Shown here piece after piece: positions 21,010 to 32,399 of a stretch of DNA of 64,000 nt. Both the position numbers and the translations under genes were made by a program. Position 1 is the stretch's first letter. The number at the start of each line of letters is the position of its first letter. The notes below the pieces were generated by a model, which ran no database searches, had not been told where the DNA came from, and saw nothing but the letters and a program-made list of their open reading frames with translations. Origin of the DNA: Monodelphis domestica (taxonomy: Eukaryota > Chordata > Mammalia > Didelphimorphia > Didelphidae); the NCBI RefSeq assembly GCF_027887165.1, contig NC_077227.1, positions 550,066,305-550,130,304 on the forward strand, in the 5' to 3' direction.

Positions 21010-22890
21010 CTATTTTCTTATCTTCACCAAATAGTTTTGATGGTTATTGCTATGAATTTTAGGTTTGGATCTTATATTTCCAGGTCCCTTTCTTTCCCTT
21101 TAAACTTTTTTCATTATTTACTTTGAGGTTCTTGATTTTTTGTTCCACCAAAATTGTGATATTTTATTTTGTAGCTCTAAAAATGTAGTTTTAATGATTT
21201 GATTAGTAAGTAAAACAGCTTAAGTAGTATACATGTAGCCCCCACAATCTAAAAAAATCTGCATAAATTTTTGACTCTCCCTTTGTACCCAAGAAGTTAT
21301 TATGAATAATTATTGTAGATTGTTATAAATAAGTTATTATAAATAGAAATTGTAAAATTTGGGTTAAGTATTTGGTCATAGGCTATATGTAAGTCAATTT
21401 TACTATTTTCAATCTTTTGTTTGTAGTCTGCTAGCTTTCTTTCTTTTTGCAAACGTTTTTACTCATTTTAACTAAAAAAAAAGTGTATATATAGTTATGT
21501 TATTAAAAGGTAAAATATGTTGGTATTATACAATCCTAAACATATATTTACACATATCTGAGCTTCTAAACTTTTTCTGTATCATCTTTTGGTCTTCAAG
21601 TATTACCTGTGTCTTCTGCAAAACTCCCCCAAAATTCTAATTTAATTTTTATGCCAACCTGGGCTATATAGAAACTATGATGGGGAAAGTTGGATTATGA
21701 AAATGATGCCTGTATTTATTTTTATTGTATTACACTACTCAACCATAATCAATTAAATCTCTTTAATTGTTTTTCTCTATTATTTCTATTGAATTTTTCC
21801 AAATTTTTACTTATATATTTCCTGTATGTATCTTGAAATATTTGAATTTTCAAATATTTCCTATATCTATAGTTACTCTGAATAACATTTTTCTTTCCAT
21901 TTCATCATCTTTGATATTGAAACTATTCAGAAACAACCAATGGTCTCTATGGGGGTTTATTTAATAGGCAGTAATATAATTGAAGTAAATAATTTTTTAA
22001 ATTAATTTAATTTAATTTTCTGAGACTGTCTAACCAATGTACTATCTGAGAAAATCAATAATTTTGCAATCTCTTTGCCTATGCTTATTCCCTTCATTTA
22101 ATACTTCTTATAATGTCCTGATTTTATTATTTTCATCATTAGTATTGCCTTTTATATTTATTATTCATCTAATATTGAAGCAACTTGGAATTCCTGGTAA
22201 AAAATTCACTCTAGTAAAATAATATAATTTTAATATTCTGTTATAGCATCTTTCCTTACACTTTATTTAATATTTTTAAATAAAATTGACATTTCTCTGT
22301 AGTTTTCTTTCTCTGCTTTGTCTCTTTGATCTATGTATCAAAAATATATTTATTTCACAGAAGGAATTTAATAAAGGTATTTCTTTTTCTATTTTACTAA
22401 AAATGTGTAAAATTAATTTTACTCTGAATATTTGAAAGATTTTTATTTAAAACAAATAAATATGATATATATATATAAGTATATACTTGCAAATCATTAT
22501 ATATCATTCATTTTTTAAGTAGCAGTTTTATGAACACAGATTTAGGCAAAAAAAAGTTTCCAATGATTTATTTATTCTTCATATGTCTTGAATTTTTAAT
22601 TTTGATATTGATATTTTAGTTCTCTCTTCTTTAATCATGGTAGCTAATCAATATTTATTTTATTAGTATCTAATAAACACCTGCCAGTGCTAGTTATCAA
22701 TTCAGTCATTTTTTGTTTAAAATGTCTTGATTTTTGATATTTTCATTTATGTGCTTTTTTTTTCCTATTTGGGTTTTAGATGCATGCCCAAATAATATTT
22801 TTTGTTGATGAAAAGTGTTTAATGATAATGTTTTCCCTTAAAGAAGGCCTACTTTGGCTACATAAAAAAATGGTTTGTATATTTTTATTA
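21010..22890 (-). mobile_element. Old L1 ORF2 fragment, part 2 (RT region)
   Basis: The complement of L1 ORF2 can be followed at 'gttttgatggttattgctatgaatttt' (21035), 'acttggaattcctggtaaaa' (22176), 'cattttctctgtagttttctttctctgctttgtctctttgat' region (22290-22330), 'aaggaatttaataaaggtatttc' and 'ttctcttctttaatcatggtagctaatcaat' (22620). Together with 20225-20555 it is a several-kb old L1, very AT-rich and diverged. The middle, 21300-21900, is only weakly recognisable. Confidence 0.65.
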
Positions 22891-22904
22891 AGATAAATTT
22901 TTAA

Positions 22905-23115
22905 AAAACAGAGGGTGACAAAATAATAGTGTCATAGATATAGAACCAGAAGAAATATTAAATGTTATCAAGTCCAACACTGTAATTGTATAAAGGAGAA
23001 AATGGAGACACAAAGAGCCTAAGTGGCTTTCACTCAAGTAATAATGCCAAATGGCAGAGGTAGAAGTCAAAATCAGGTTCTTAAATTACAAATCCAGTAC
23101 TCTTTTGACATTCTG
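22905..23115 (-). mobile_element. MIR/THER-type SINE
   Basis: 'atagatatagaaccagaagaaatattaaatgttatcaagtcc', 'aaaggagaaaatggagacacaaag' and 'aatccagtactcttttgac' follow the complement of tail, core and head. Confidence 0.55.
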
Positions 23116-23344
23116 ATTTTGGTACTTAGAGGTTATTTCCCAATTCTTAATAGTGCCTTCATTCAGTATTGTCACCTCATACCTCAGGATACAGATTGAC
23201 ATCCTCCCAATGATTAGGTCATTTGCCTTCTAGATTGCCAGAATAAAGGGACAGAGGCCATATTCATCCCACTATTCTATATATCCAGAAAGGGATGATT
23301 ATACAGATTTCAGTACCCTGATTTAGGATATGGCGGGTAAAAGT

Positions 23345-23560
23345 TGATCAGAAAATGTTAAAATTAAAAAGGACTTTAGAGGCCAATCGAGTCCAGAATC
23401 TTCATTGTGGGGCCAATTTGAATATTATTTTTAGGCTGCAGTTTCTTTTTCTCTAGACTTAGTTGTTTCATATTAATTTTGGAAGGGACCTTTAATTTCA
23501 TATGATCCAACCCTATCATTTTACATAATGGTCTGGGCATGAGCTCAGAACTTCTGAAAT
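23345..23560 (-). mobile_element. Two short MIR/L3-like tail fragments
   Basis: 'aaaaggactttagaggccaatcgagtcc' and 'ggaagggacctttaatttcatatgatccaaccc' both resemble the complement of CORE-SINE or CR1/L3 tails. They are too short to separate the families. Confidence 0.4.
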
Positions 23561-24429
23561 TAATCTATTCCTATTGGTGAAATGTTCTGTCAACTGCTAA
23601 GATATTCATAAAAGTAAGTTGAATGTTCCATTAAAATACATTCAAATATTGAAAAGTATGATAAAATAATTTCTGAAAACAAAACTGCCATGGGTTAAAA
23701 TTACGGTGGGGAATTTCCAGCATAGTGATGACCTAGAAACTGTTTATTCACTTTTGAGGAAGTTCAGTAGCTTATATATAAATAATAAAGACTATCAGGA
23801 AAGCTAGACACAGACATACACACGTGTAATCTTCCCTACGGCTTTAATGTTTAACTTTGTCTTAACGTAAACATGGTAAGAAATAAAAAATGAATGGAAA
23901 TTAAATATTCATGTCGATAAACTCAAAAGGAAGATCTTAAACAGTATTGTGGAGTGATAATTTCATATTTAAAAGGAAGTCCTAGAAATCCTGAAGGATC
24001 TTGGGTAGGAATATAATAGTTCCTATTCTAAAGAAAACAAAAGGTAGGTTTTCATTTTTCTGGATCTCAGTTATCCATCCAACTTCTCCTTACCAAGAAA
24101 TAGGAAAGGGGAAAGACTTCCAAACATTGAAAATAGAAATCAGCTATCATATATAACATTTATTTTTTGCTCTCAGAGGAATTCCTTGGATGTTTGGAAA
24201 TAATCAATTGATTTTTTGGTATAGTAAATTTAGTGATCTGGGTTCCTATATCACAAAAAGTTTAAAGTAGCAAATTCAAAGTGGGAAGAGATCCAGCTCT
24301 GGGCAGTAAGTAAGTAGTAAGAAATAAGAAGTAAGAAATGACAACAAAAAAGCACTCTGGTATGACTATTTAATGCAAGGGCAATCAAACTAACATACTT
24401 CAATAGTATAATGAGGTTTAGGACACAAA
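23561..24429. other. No recognised feature
   Basis: AT-rich with no credible coding frame or nameable repeat. Confidence 0.5.
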
Positions 24430-24560
24430 GAGATTCTTAGAGATTATCTACTCCAATCTTTTCATTTTATACATTAGGAAAGTAGAGTTCAGAGAGAAGT
24501 GTTTTGACCAAAATCACATTGGGAATAAACTAATCTGTGAGGTCATCATTACATTAAAAG
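24430..24560 (-). mobile_element. MIR-type SINE fragment
   Basis: 'cttagagattatctactccaatcttttcattttata' then 'gaaagtagagttcagagagaagtg', complement of a CORE-SINE. Confidence 0.45.
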
Positions 24561-24639
24561 CCACAAAAGGAGTGGATGTTCAGAATTCCTTTCATTATTT
24601 AGGATAGATTCTGTTCTATTTAAGAAAGCAGGGAAATAT

Positions 24640-24780
24640 ATATAATTTTTTTGTTTTTATTTTTATTTTTTCCATGGATACATGATTCTTCTGTTTTCCC
24701 TCCCCTCTTCCCTCCCCCCAACAAAGTTAACAAGCAATTTCACTGGGTTATACATATCTAATGTAACATTTTAAAAAGAT
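24640..24780 (-). mobile_element. Old L1 3' UTR fragment
   Basis: A T-rich lead, then 'ccatggatacatgattcttc', pyrimidine-rich 'tttccctcccctcttccctcccccc' and 'gttaacaagcaatttcactgggttatacat', the complement of an older marsupial L1 3' UTR. Confidence 0.55.
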
Positions 24781-25094
24781 TTTTATCTGAAATAGTTAAA
24801 ACATTGAAAAATGGGACAAACATTCAGTTATCTTTGGATAATGGAAATTTTACTATGGTTGCTTTTGTGGCTCTAATTAGAAATGTTAACAAGTTTATAC
24901 TTAAATAAACAATTTTCATTTCTCAGAATATTCAATTTCTAAATATTTGATAGAACAAAGTTTTGTGAGGGGTGTTGGGGAGGTAGAGAGAGGAGAGAGA
25001 AGGGCATTGTTCACTTTGTGGAAAATTGGAAATAATTTAGACAAAATAAAAGAACACTAGAGTTGGAGTCAGAGATCCTGAGCTTAAGGGTAGA

Positions 25095-25360
25095 CTATAA
25101 CAACAATAAGAACAATACCAACTAACATTTTTATTGCTTTACATTTTGAAAAACAAATATCAATTTATTCTCATAATAATCCAAGGAAGTAGGTGCAAAT
25201 ATCCCAATTTATGATGGAGGAAATTGAGACAGACAGAAATAAAATGACTTGCCCAGAGTCACAATGCTAGTAAGTGTCTGAGGTTGGATTTGACATCACA
25301 TCTTCTTGATTCCAGAAGGAGAACTCTTATCTACTTAGTAATCTAATTGCCCAGTGATAC
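25095..25360 (-). mobile_element. MIR3/THER-type SINE
   Basis: 'ccaactaacatttttattgctttacattttg', 'ttatgatggaggaaattgagacagac', 'atgacttgcccagagtcacaatgctagtaagtgtctgaggttggatttg' and '...tctacttagtaatctaattgccc', complement of tail, core and head. Confidence 0.7.
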
Positions 25361-25364
25361 AATA

Positions 25365-25505
25365 CTTACTAGCTTTATAATCATGGAAAAGTCATGTAAT
25401 TCTCTGAGATTCTAGAATCTCTTTAAGGTGAGCCTAATAACACTTCATACTTCTTACTTCACAGATTTGTCATGATGAAAGTACTTAGACTAATAAGCAT
25501 GCTGA
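25365..25505 (+). mobile_element. MIR-type SINE fragment
   Basis: 'actagctttataatcatggaaaagtcatgtaattctctgag' and 'cacagatttgtcatgatgaaagta' follow the MIR core and tail on the + strand. Confidence 0.5.
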
Positions 25506-25634
25506 AAATATGATCTATTTTATTAATAATAGCAAATAATTATAAAATATAATAATAAGTTGGATGACATTGTGGATAGAGTATTGAATTAAAAACCAGA
25601 AAGACATGTTAAAATTCCATTTGTAACCAAGTGA

Positions 25635-25636
<2 letters not shown>

Positions 25637-25680
<44 letters not shown>
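25637..25680 (+). repeat. (TAA)n microsatellite
   Basis: About 14 to 15 uninterrupted TAA units. The reading frames across it are low-complexity leucine runs, not genes. Confidence 0.95.
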
Positions 25681-25682
<2 letters not shown>

Positions 25683-25804
25683 CCAATACTCAAGCATAAT
25701 AATTCTTGTAGCACTTCACAAGATTGTTATGTGATCCAAATGAGATATGTTATATAAAATCAGCACAAAATCTTAGATGTTATACATCAATAAGTATTTA
25801 CTAG

Positions 25805-26055
25805 GTAGTAGAGTAAATAAAAATTTAGACTCAGAAACAAAAAAGATTTAGATTTGAATCTGTTTCCAAAATTATTCCTGACTGGGTGACCTTAGGCAAA
25901 TCTTTTAATGTAATTCAGTCTCAGTGCCCTCATCTATAAAATAAGGTGATAATAATATTTACCTTGCTTTCCTATGTGAGAAATAAATGAAGTAATATGT
26001 ACAAAGCACTAAGCTTAGTACCTGGAATTTAGTGGGTGCTTATTAAATGCTTGTT
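25805..26055 (+). mobile_element. MIR-type SINE, nearly complete
   Basis: 'gatttgaatctgtttcc', 'gactgggtgaccttaggcaaatctttt', 'cagtctcagtgccctcatctataaaataaggtgataataata' and 'gtacctggaatttagtgggtgcttattaaatgcttgttcc' give B box, core and L2-like end. Confidence 0.75.
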
Positions 26056-26069
26056 CCCTCCTCATCCAA

Positions 26070-26175
26070 ACTCCACTATCACAAAAGTTTCTTATGAGGA
26101 TTCATTGAGATAACTAACATATGAAAAATGCTTTGTAAACCTTAGAGTGCTCTATAAATGCTTGTCATCATTATT
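26070..26175 (+). mobile_element. MIR-type SINE tail
   Basis: 'ttatgaggattcattgagataa', 'atgaaaaatgctttgtaaaccttagagtgctctataaatgc' match the CORE-SINE tail. Confidence 0.6.
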
Positions 26176-26179
26176 GTTA

Positions 26180-27100
26180 ACATCATTCTATTAATGTAGT
26201 CTGATGAAGTTAGGATCAGAATGGTTCTTGGACAGCTATCTTTTGCATAGATAGAGAAAATGACTGCTTTCTGTAATTAAATACCATACTGGATTTAAGT
26301 GTGTCTTCTGCGTGCTCATTAGCAGCATATTCAGTAGCAGACAGCATAAGATGACCATTATGCACTCCATCCTATTCTTACAAAGTTTTGATTTCTGCTA
26401 CTGGTTTTGCATATTTTTACTGCTTTATATTCCAGAATTTGTAATATATGAATAACTGGAATGACAAAATCTAGTAAACAGCATTGTTCTTACACATTTA
26501 TGGATCAATTTTATGTCCAGATTATTTTGAAAAAAAGTTTCATCTTCAATGATACATTAACTTCTGCAGTGTATTTATTGAATGCTAAATAACAGTTTAG
26601 TCTCTATTAGAATCATGGGAGTTCGTCATTTGTTAGTTTATTGAAGATAGTAAACTTGTAGTGTATGATTCTGGCCACTACATATCTTTGTTGATATTTA
26701 CTAGGTTCTAAATTTGTGCAACCTATAATGAATACTATGTTGTACAATATCAATTTTTTCTTCATCAATTAATATACCCAAAAATTTTCAGATAAAAAAA
26801 AAACAAGAACAAAGGAGAACTACATACAGAAGGGGATGAGAGCAGGTATATTGAGCAAGAGGAATTAAAAATCCAAGCAAGAATGACCGCCATAATATAG
26901 GGAGATGTGAAAGAGGCTGAGTAACAAAACAGAATTTCAGGTGGAAAAACTAGATAAGAAGGAATCAGAAACAAAAGAAAAAAAGCTGGATAATAGCAAA
27001 TAGATTTCAGAAAGTGGCAAATGTATGTTATATCTATCAAAGGGTAGAAACATACCCTAACATTTCAGTAATCTAAGGCTTATAGGTTCAAGTAAATCCA
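26180..27100. other. Unassigned stretch without recognised repeats
   Basis: About 900 bases where I recognise no repeat family. There is no convincing coding frame; the 26765-27040 minus-strand frame is hydrophobic and AT-driven. It could be single-copy DNA. Confidence 0.45.
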
Positions 27101-27109
27101 ACTATTAAC

Positions 27110-27552
27110 TTCAATATGTATTTGTTAAGCATCTACTGGTAGAAGGCCACCAGATGTTAGGAATATAAACAAAAACATTAGATTGTTCCTGCCTTACAAA
27201 AGGTTACATTCTGAGTTACACAGATAAGTATATAAAACTAAAAAGAAAGCAATTTTAAGATGGAGACAGCATTAACAAGAGGGTGAGTCAGGGACATATT
27301 CCTGTAGCAAGTAACATCTAAATTTTCAAGGATGCTAAGATTTTAATGAGTAGAGGTAAAGAGCTAATATGTTCCAGACATATGAGGGAACACTTGCTCG
27401 AAACACATGGATTTTGGAGATAAAATGTCATATTAAATGAATAATTAGGATAAAAAGTATATGAAAGGAAGCCATGTGAAATAAGATGAGAAAAGTTAGT
27501 GAGATTGGTATTGCAGAGGGCTTCAAATGGTGGGATAAAAACTCTGTGCTTT
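27110..27552 (-). mobile_element. L2 LINE fragment, reverse strand
   Basis: 'tatttgttaagcatctactggtag', 'tgttcctgccttacaaaaggttacattctgag' and 'ttgcagagggcttcaaatggtgggat' follow the complement of the L2 3' end. Diverged. Confidence 0.5.
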
Positions 27553-27554
27553 TG

Positions 27555-27990
27555 GGAGCCACCTGTACAAAAATATAGCAGCTCTTTTTGTGGTAACAAA
27601 GAACTGGAAACTGAAGGGCTGTCCATCAACTGGAAAATGACTGAACAAGTTGTGGTATATGATCATTTTGGAATATTTTTGTGCCAATCAGAAATGACAA
27701 ACAAGATGGTCACAAAAAACCTGGAAAGACATATAGAGTGGTGCAAAGTAAAATGAGCAGAACATTGAACACAGTAACAATAGTCTTTGATGATCAACTA
27801 TTACTGACTTAATTATTATTAACAAAGCAATGATCTGGACAACTCCAAAGGACCCATGAAGAAAAAGGAAGAAGGAAAAAAAGGGAACCCTAATGCAGAC
27901 TGAAACATTTCTGCTGGGCCAGAGCCTACCTATCTTTCCCTCCTCCCCTCCTTCTTTTCCTTCCCCTCCTCTCTCCATCTTGCTTCCCTT
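27555..27990 (+). mobile_element. Older-subfamily L1 3' end
   Basis: 'caaaaatatagcagctctttttgtggtaacaaagaactgg' (ORF2 C-terminal region), 'ctgtccatcaactgg', 'tgaacaagttgtggtatatgat', 'gtaaaatgagcagaacattgaacacagtaacaa' and 'ggacaactccaaaggacc', then a pyrimidine-rich 3' UTR. About 430 bp, 5' truncated, lying next to the PAFAH1B1 copy. Confidence 0.75.
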
Positions 27991-28158
27991 ACAATACCGG
28001 CTACCAATTGAATTTCATCTATGAAAATCGATTTTCCCAATAGTGGACCCCACTTTGTGGCACATTTGAATGCTGATTGAGGGATTTTAAATCTTTCTGA
28101 TTTCCTGAAGATGGGAAACAGTTGATTCTATATCAGAAAACTTGATATCACAAAAACA

Positions 28159-29219
28159 GTGATGCTATCATAAATATAAGGAGAAAGATTAAATCGAGCT
28201 ATTGCAGACTATCTTATTTAAATGGCATATTCTGTTTTGTTTTTAAAACAAACTGAATTAGATATGAGTGGAAATTCATATAAGAAATATGCTGGTCTTT
28301 TGGGAACAAATGGATGTGCATTGAGTTGGCATAATTGTCTGGTCATTTTTGTCATTTTCCATCCATTTTTCAGTGTTACGGTCTCTGCTTCCAAGGACAC
28401 TACAATAATTGTGTGGGATTATAATACTGGGGGTGTCAAATAAACCCCTAAGTGCAAGATATTTCCTTTGACTACAGTGGCAATATTTGGTTTCTTGTAC
28501 TACTGATATGTTCATCAAACTTACAGATTTCCAGAATTCTGAGTCCATTATAACCATGCATAGCTATGATCACAATGACTTTTCAGTAGCCACCATGCCT
28601 AATGGAGATGATATATATCTTCCTCCAGGGACAAAACCATAAAAATGTGGGAAGTACAAAATGGCTACTGTTAAAGTCTTCCACAGGCCACAGAGAATGG
28701 GTGTGTATGGTGTGCCCAAATAAGCATAGCACATCAATTTCTAGTTGTTCTTATGACCAGACAGTTTGTGTATGGGTGGTTTCACAAAGGAATTCAAAGT
28801 TGAGATCTGAGATCATGAGCATGTAGTCTAGTACACTTCATGGGGCTTATTCCTCTATCTCTGAAGCTGCATAATTTGAGACTTAAAAAAAATCCAACAG
28901 GTAGCAAATCTGGACCAACTTCTTGTCTGGATCCAGAGACAAGACTATTAATATATGGGACATCATCATTGGCATATGCCTTATAACTCTTATGGGTCAT
29001 GATAATTGGGGACATGACTTCTCTACCATTTGGGGGGAAAGCTTATTTTGAATTGTGATGATGACAAGACCCTACATGCATCTGACTATAAGAAGTAATG
29101 CATAAAGACCCTTCGGGTGCATAAACAGTTTGTAACCTCCTTAGATTTCTCTGAGGACAGCACTATACATGATTACTGGAAGTATAGATTGAACAGTAAA
29201 AATGTGGAAGTGACATTGA
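28159..29219 (+). pseudogene. PAFAH1B1P: Processed pseudogene of PAFAH1B1 (LIS1)
   Basis: The intact gene encodes a WD40 protein of about 410 residues that regulates dynein and forms part of PAF acetylhydrolase 1B. This copy has no introns and follows the protein from end to end. The original start is GTG here (28159), followed by 'LNRAIADYL' (28189 on), 'KKYAGLL', 'VIFHPFFSVTVSASKDTTI', '[19 protein letters not shown]'-type sequence near 28560, '[14 protein letters not shown]', '[13 protein letters not shown]', '[12 protein letters not shown]' (28925 on), 'LMGHDNWG', and 'KTLRVHKQFVTSLDF' to the stop near 29219. Roughly residues 52-102 (coiled coil/linker) are deleted. Early codons 5 and 7 are stops, and more stops and frame changes follow. 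It is a dead LINE-mediated copy. Confidence 0.92.
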
Positions 29220-29299
29220 TTGATTCATATTTGATGATCCCCCCCATCCCTTTATTCTGGACTTACTCAGATATAATGGATACCAACATTGAGCTCTGA

Positions 29300-29385
29300 A
29301 AAGAAAGAGAGAAAGAAAGAAAGAAAGAGAGAAAGAAAGAGAGAAAGAAAGAAAGAAAGAGAGAAAGAAAGAAAGAAAGAGAGAG

Positions 29386-29460
<75 letters not shown>

Positions 29461-29579
29461 AAAAGAAAGAAAGAAAGAAGAAAGAAAGAAAGAAAGAGAG
29501 GAGAAAGAAAGAAAGAAGAGGAGAGAAAGAAGAAAGAGAGAGAGAAAGAGAGTGAGAGAGAGAGAAGAGAGGAAGAGAG

Positions 29580-29610
<31 letters not shown>

Positions 29611-29616
29611 AGAGGA

Positions 29617-29652
<36 letters not shown>

Positions 29653-29654
29653 GA

Positions 29655-29722
<68 letters not shown>

Positions 29723-29747
29723 AGAGAAAGAAAGAGAGAAAGAAAGA

Positions 29748-29820
<73 letters not shown>

Positions 29821-30097
29821 AAAGAGAAGAAAGAAAGAAGAAAGAAAGAAAGAAAGAAAGAAAAGAAGAAAAGAAAGAAAGAAAAAGAAAGAGAAAGAGA
29901 GAGAGAGAGGGAGGGAGGGAGGGGAAGGGAGGGAGGAAGTAAGGAAGCAAGGAAGAAGGAAGGAAGGAAGGAACAGAGGAAGGGAGGGAGGAAGGAAGGA
30001 ACAGAGGAAGGGAGGAGGAAGGAAGGAACGGGAGGAAGGGAGGGAGGAAGGAAGGAATGGAGGAAGGGAGGGAGGAAGGGAGGGAGGAAGAAAGATA
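29300..30097 (+). repeat. 800-bp purine-only GAAA/GGAA array
   Basis: Left part: (GAAA)n with AGAG interruptions to about 29900. Right part (29905-30097): (GGGA)/(GGAA)n with a 25-30-bp higher-order unit 'ggaaggaaggaacagaggaagggaggg' repeated about three times. Essentially no pyrimidine on the + strand for some 800 bases except rare T and C. Long open frames on both strands (KERKKERKK, and LSFFLSFFL in reverse) are by-products of the repeat. Confidence 0.97.
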
Positions 30098-30389
30098 CCC
30101 TTCTTCATTTTATTTCCTTCATGAATTTTTCTCTAGTATAAGCAATATGTGTCTTTTTTTCCATGTGAGGCACATGGAAACATATTTTATATGATTATAT
30201 GTTCTACTTATATCATATTACCTGACTTCTTGGGGAAGGAGAAGAGGTGGGCAGGAAGGGTTGGGAGGTTAGATTGCAAAATGTCAGAAAACGAATATTA
30301 AAAATTGTGTCATTGTGTAATCTGGAAAAATTAAAAATAAAGAATAATAGGGAGTCAAGATTTTTGAGTATGTTTATATTCATGCAAGA
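30098..30389. other. No recognised feature
   Basis: Short unassigned segment after the purine array. The first 100 bases could in principle be displaced retrocopy flank. Confidence 0.4.
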
Positions 30390-30670
30390 GTTGCGGAGAA
30401 TAACATGGTCAGATCTGAATTTTGTGACATCAGTTTGGTAGCTATATGGAAAATAAATTAGAGAAGAGAGAAAATGAAAACAGGAAGATTAGATAGTATA
30501 AGAGGCTCTAAGGACTTGAATAAAGAGACTGTGAATAAAAGGCAATATCTTGCATGTAAGAACACATTAAAAAGGCAGAATCCATAACACTTGACTTATT
30601 GGACTTGGAGTCTGAGGAAGAGGGAAGAGTCAAGTATAGCTTCAATACTGTTAACCTGAATGGAACCACC
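30390..30670 (-). mobile_element. L2 LINE fragment, reverse strand
   Basis: 'aataacatggtcagatctgaattttg', 'cagtttggtagctatatgg', 'agagaaaatgaaaacaggaagatt' and 'tgaggaagagggaagagtcaagtatagc' follow the complement of L2 ORF2 C-terminal sequence. Confidence 0.5.
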
Positions 30671-31379
30671 TGCTCAGAGTGAGGAAAGATAAGGTAGAAA
30701 TAAAAGTGTTTCCTTTGGGTAATGACCCTAACCCTGCTAATGGCATTAGAAAGAGAATTCTGCTCTTTTGCTCAGTGAAGAGAATTTCCTCACTGAGAGT
30801 TGGCTATATCAATGACATCAGAGATCCTCTCAAAAAGACAAAAAAAAATCTTGATAAAATTGTCATTTAAATTTTTGGATCTATTCCCCTTGAGAGTAAT
30901 CTATGATTTTTGATACAATGCTCAAACTGTACTTAGACAGTTGTCATTTTATGCAGCCTTTGGAATATTATAAGGAAAGAGAGTTCCGAGGAGCAAGGGG
31001 ACACCTGAAATTTTTACTCACTTTGGCTTTTGACTTAAAGTCAGAAAAGAAATATTTTGAGGCATAGCCTGGCAAAAATATTGGCTAAAGGGGTGGAGAT
31101 TGAGAAGGTCAGAAGAAAGTATTGCAAGTAGAAAGCTGGTCTGCCTGAGATAAGATTGGATTTCTAAATTGCTTAGTTGCAGATAGAGTGACTGTTTGTT
31201 TGGAATATCTGACACAAAATCATTACCATAACATCATTTATGATCTACTACTGATCTACTGAGAGAAGTTCTTCAAGCATGACATCTGACTAGAGACAGA
31301 AGCTATCACCACAGTATCTAGCTGCCTCAACAATTATGCCATTCTACTTTACCCAAGTTACTGATGGAGATACTGAATC
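30671..31379. other. No recognised feature
   Basis: No credible coding frame. A 'tgacatcagagatcctctc' stretch near 30813 is also seen in other marsupial repeats but I cannot assign it. Confidence 0.4.
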
Positions 31380-31600
31380 ATCACATGACTTAGAATCAGA
31401 GAATCAAAGGCCAGAGAGTAGAAAGAGACCATGGAAGTAATGTAGTCAAACTCTTTGATTTTAAAAAGAAGGGCACTGGGGTCTACAAATAACATATAAC
31501 TCATTCCAGGTCAAACAAATACTTAGTGGCAGAGCTGGGACCTACACCCAGCTCTCCTGATTTTCAAATTATTTCCATTATTTCATGCAGCTTTTTTCAT
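31380..31600 (-). mobile_element. MIR-type SINE fragment
   Basis: 'gaccatggaagtaatgtagtcaaactctttgattttaaaaag', 'cttagtggcagagctgggacctacacccagctctcctg' follow the complement of a CORE-SINE. Confidence 0.5.
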
Positions 31601-32399
31601 TTTAGTATTATTTAATCACCACTCTACTTCCAAGTCAGAAGACTATGGCATCGATGATAAGTAGATCACAAATTCAGAAAAAAGAATCAGTCAACTGAAA
31701 GTAAGAAGTTTAAAAAAATGCCTCTTGCTTTATTTCCTCTTACTGTTAAGGAGTAAAATGATATATGCCCAAGGGTTAGGTTTGTCTGGGCAATAGCAAT
31801 AGCAATAAGGGACAAGTGAAAAGGTTACAATACAGATGAACCAGAAAACATAAGAATAAGAGATAGGAGGCAGAAGATAAGCCATTTGTCTAAAAATCAA
31901 CCTAAATGACTGCAATAAATGCTAAGAAAAGTAGAAGATAAAAAAGGAAGATTTCAGAAAAGGTTAACATAAGTGAAAAGGCATAGTTCAAGTATCACTC
32001 ACATGAAAAGGCTACAGAGCCAGAGAAAAAGGGGTCTTCAGTAGCTACAAAGGATAATTTATTGACATTGAAGAGAAAGAGAAACAGAGACAGAGAGAAA
32101 GAGAAAAGTGATAAGGAAGGAAATCTAGATGTCAGACAGTTAAATTAAAGTCCTGTATATGCCAGAGGATTTTTGAAATATTTTATATGCAAAATATATG
32201 AAATAAATTTTTCAATACAAAAATTTTTTGAAATTTTTGAAATATTTTTTGAAATTTAACTATAACTGAATTTTTCTGACTCAAGAAAAAATAGGAATAT
32301 CCTTTAGATAAATGTCACCAGTTTTAATTTCCATATTTATTTCAATAAAACAACTGCTCATGCTTAATCAAAAAACACCTCCTGAAGCAGGACAATGAG
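31601..32399. other. No recognised feature
   Basis: A-rich sequence with a GA-rich stretch at 32068-32110 and repeated 'gaaatttttgaaat' units at 32220-32255. No gene is evident. Confidence 0.5.

Noticed and set aside
28159-29219. A live LIS1-like gene or WD40 paralogue
   Set aside because: The initiator is lost, stops occur within the first ten codons, a 50-codon segment is missing and frames shift. No intact WD40 frame remains.
29263-30124. Reading frames of 190-281 residues on both strands (KERKKERKK and LSFFLSFFL repeats)
   Set aside because: They are produced by the purine tetranucleotide array, where stop codons cannot occur in some frames. No start context, composition or homology supports a protein.
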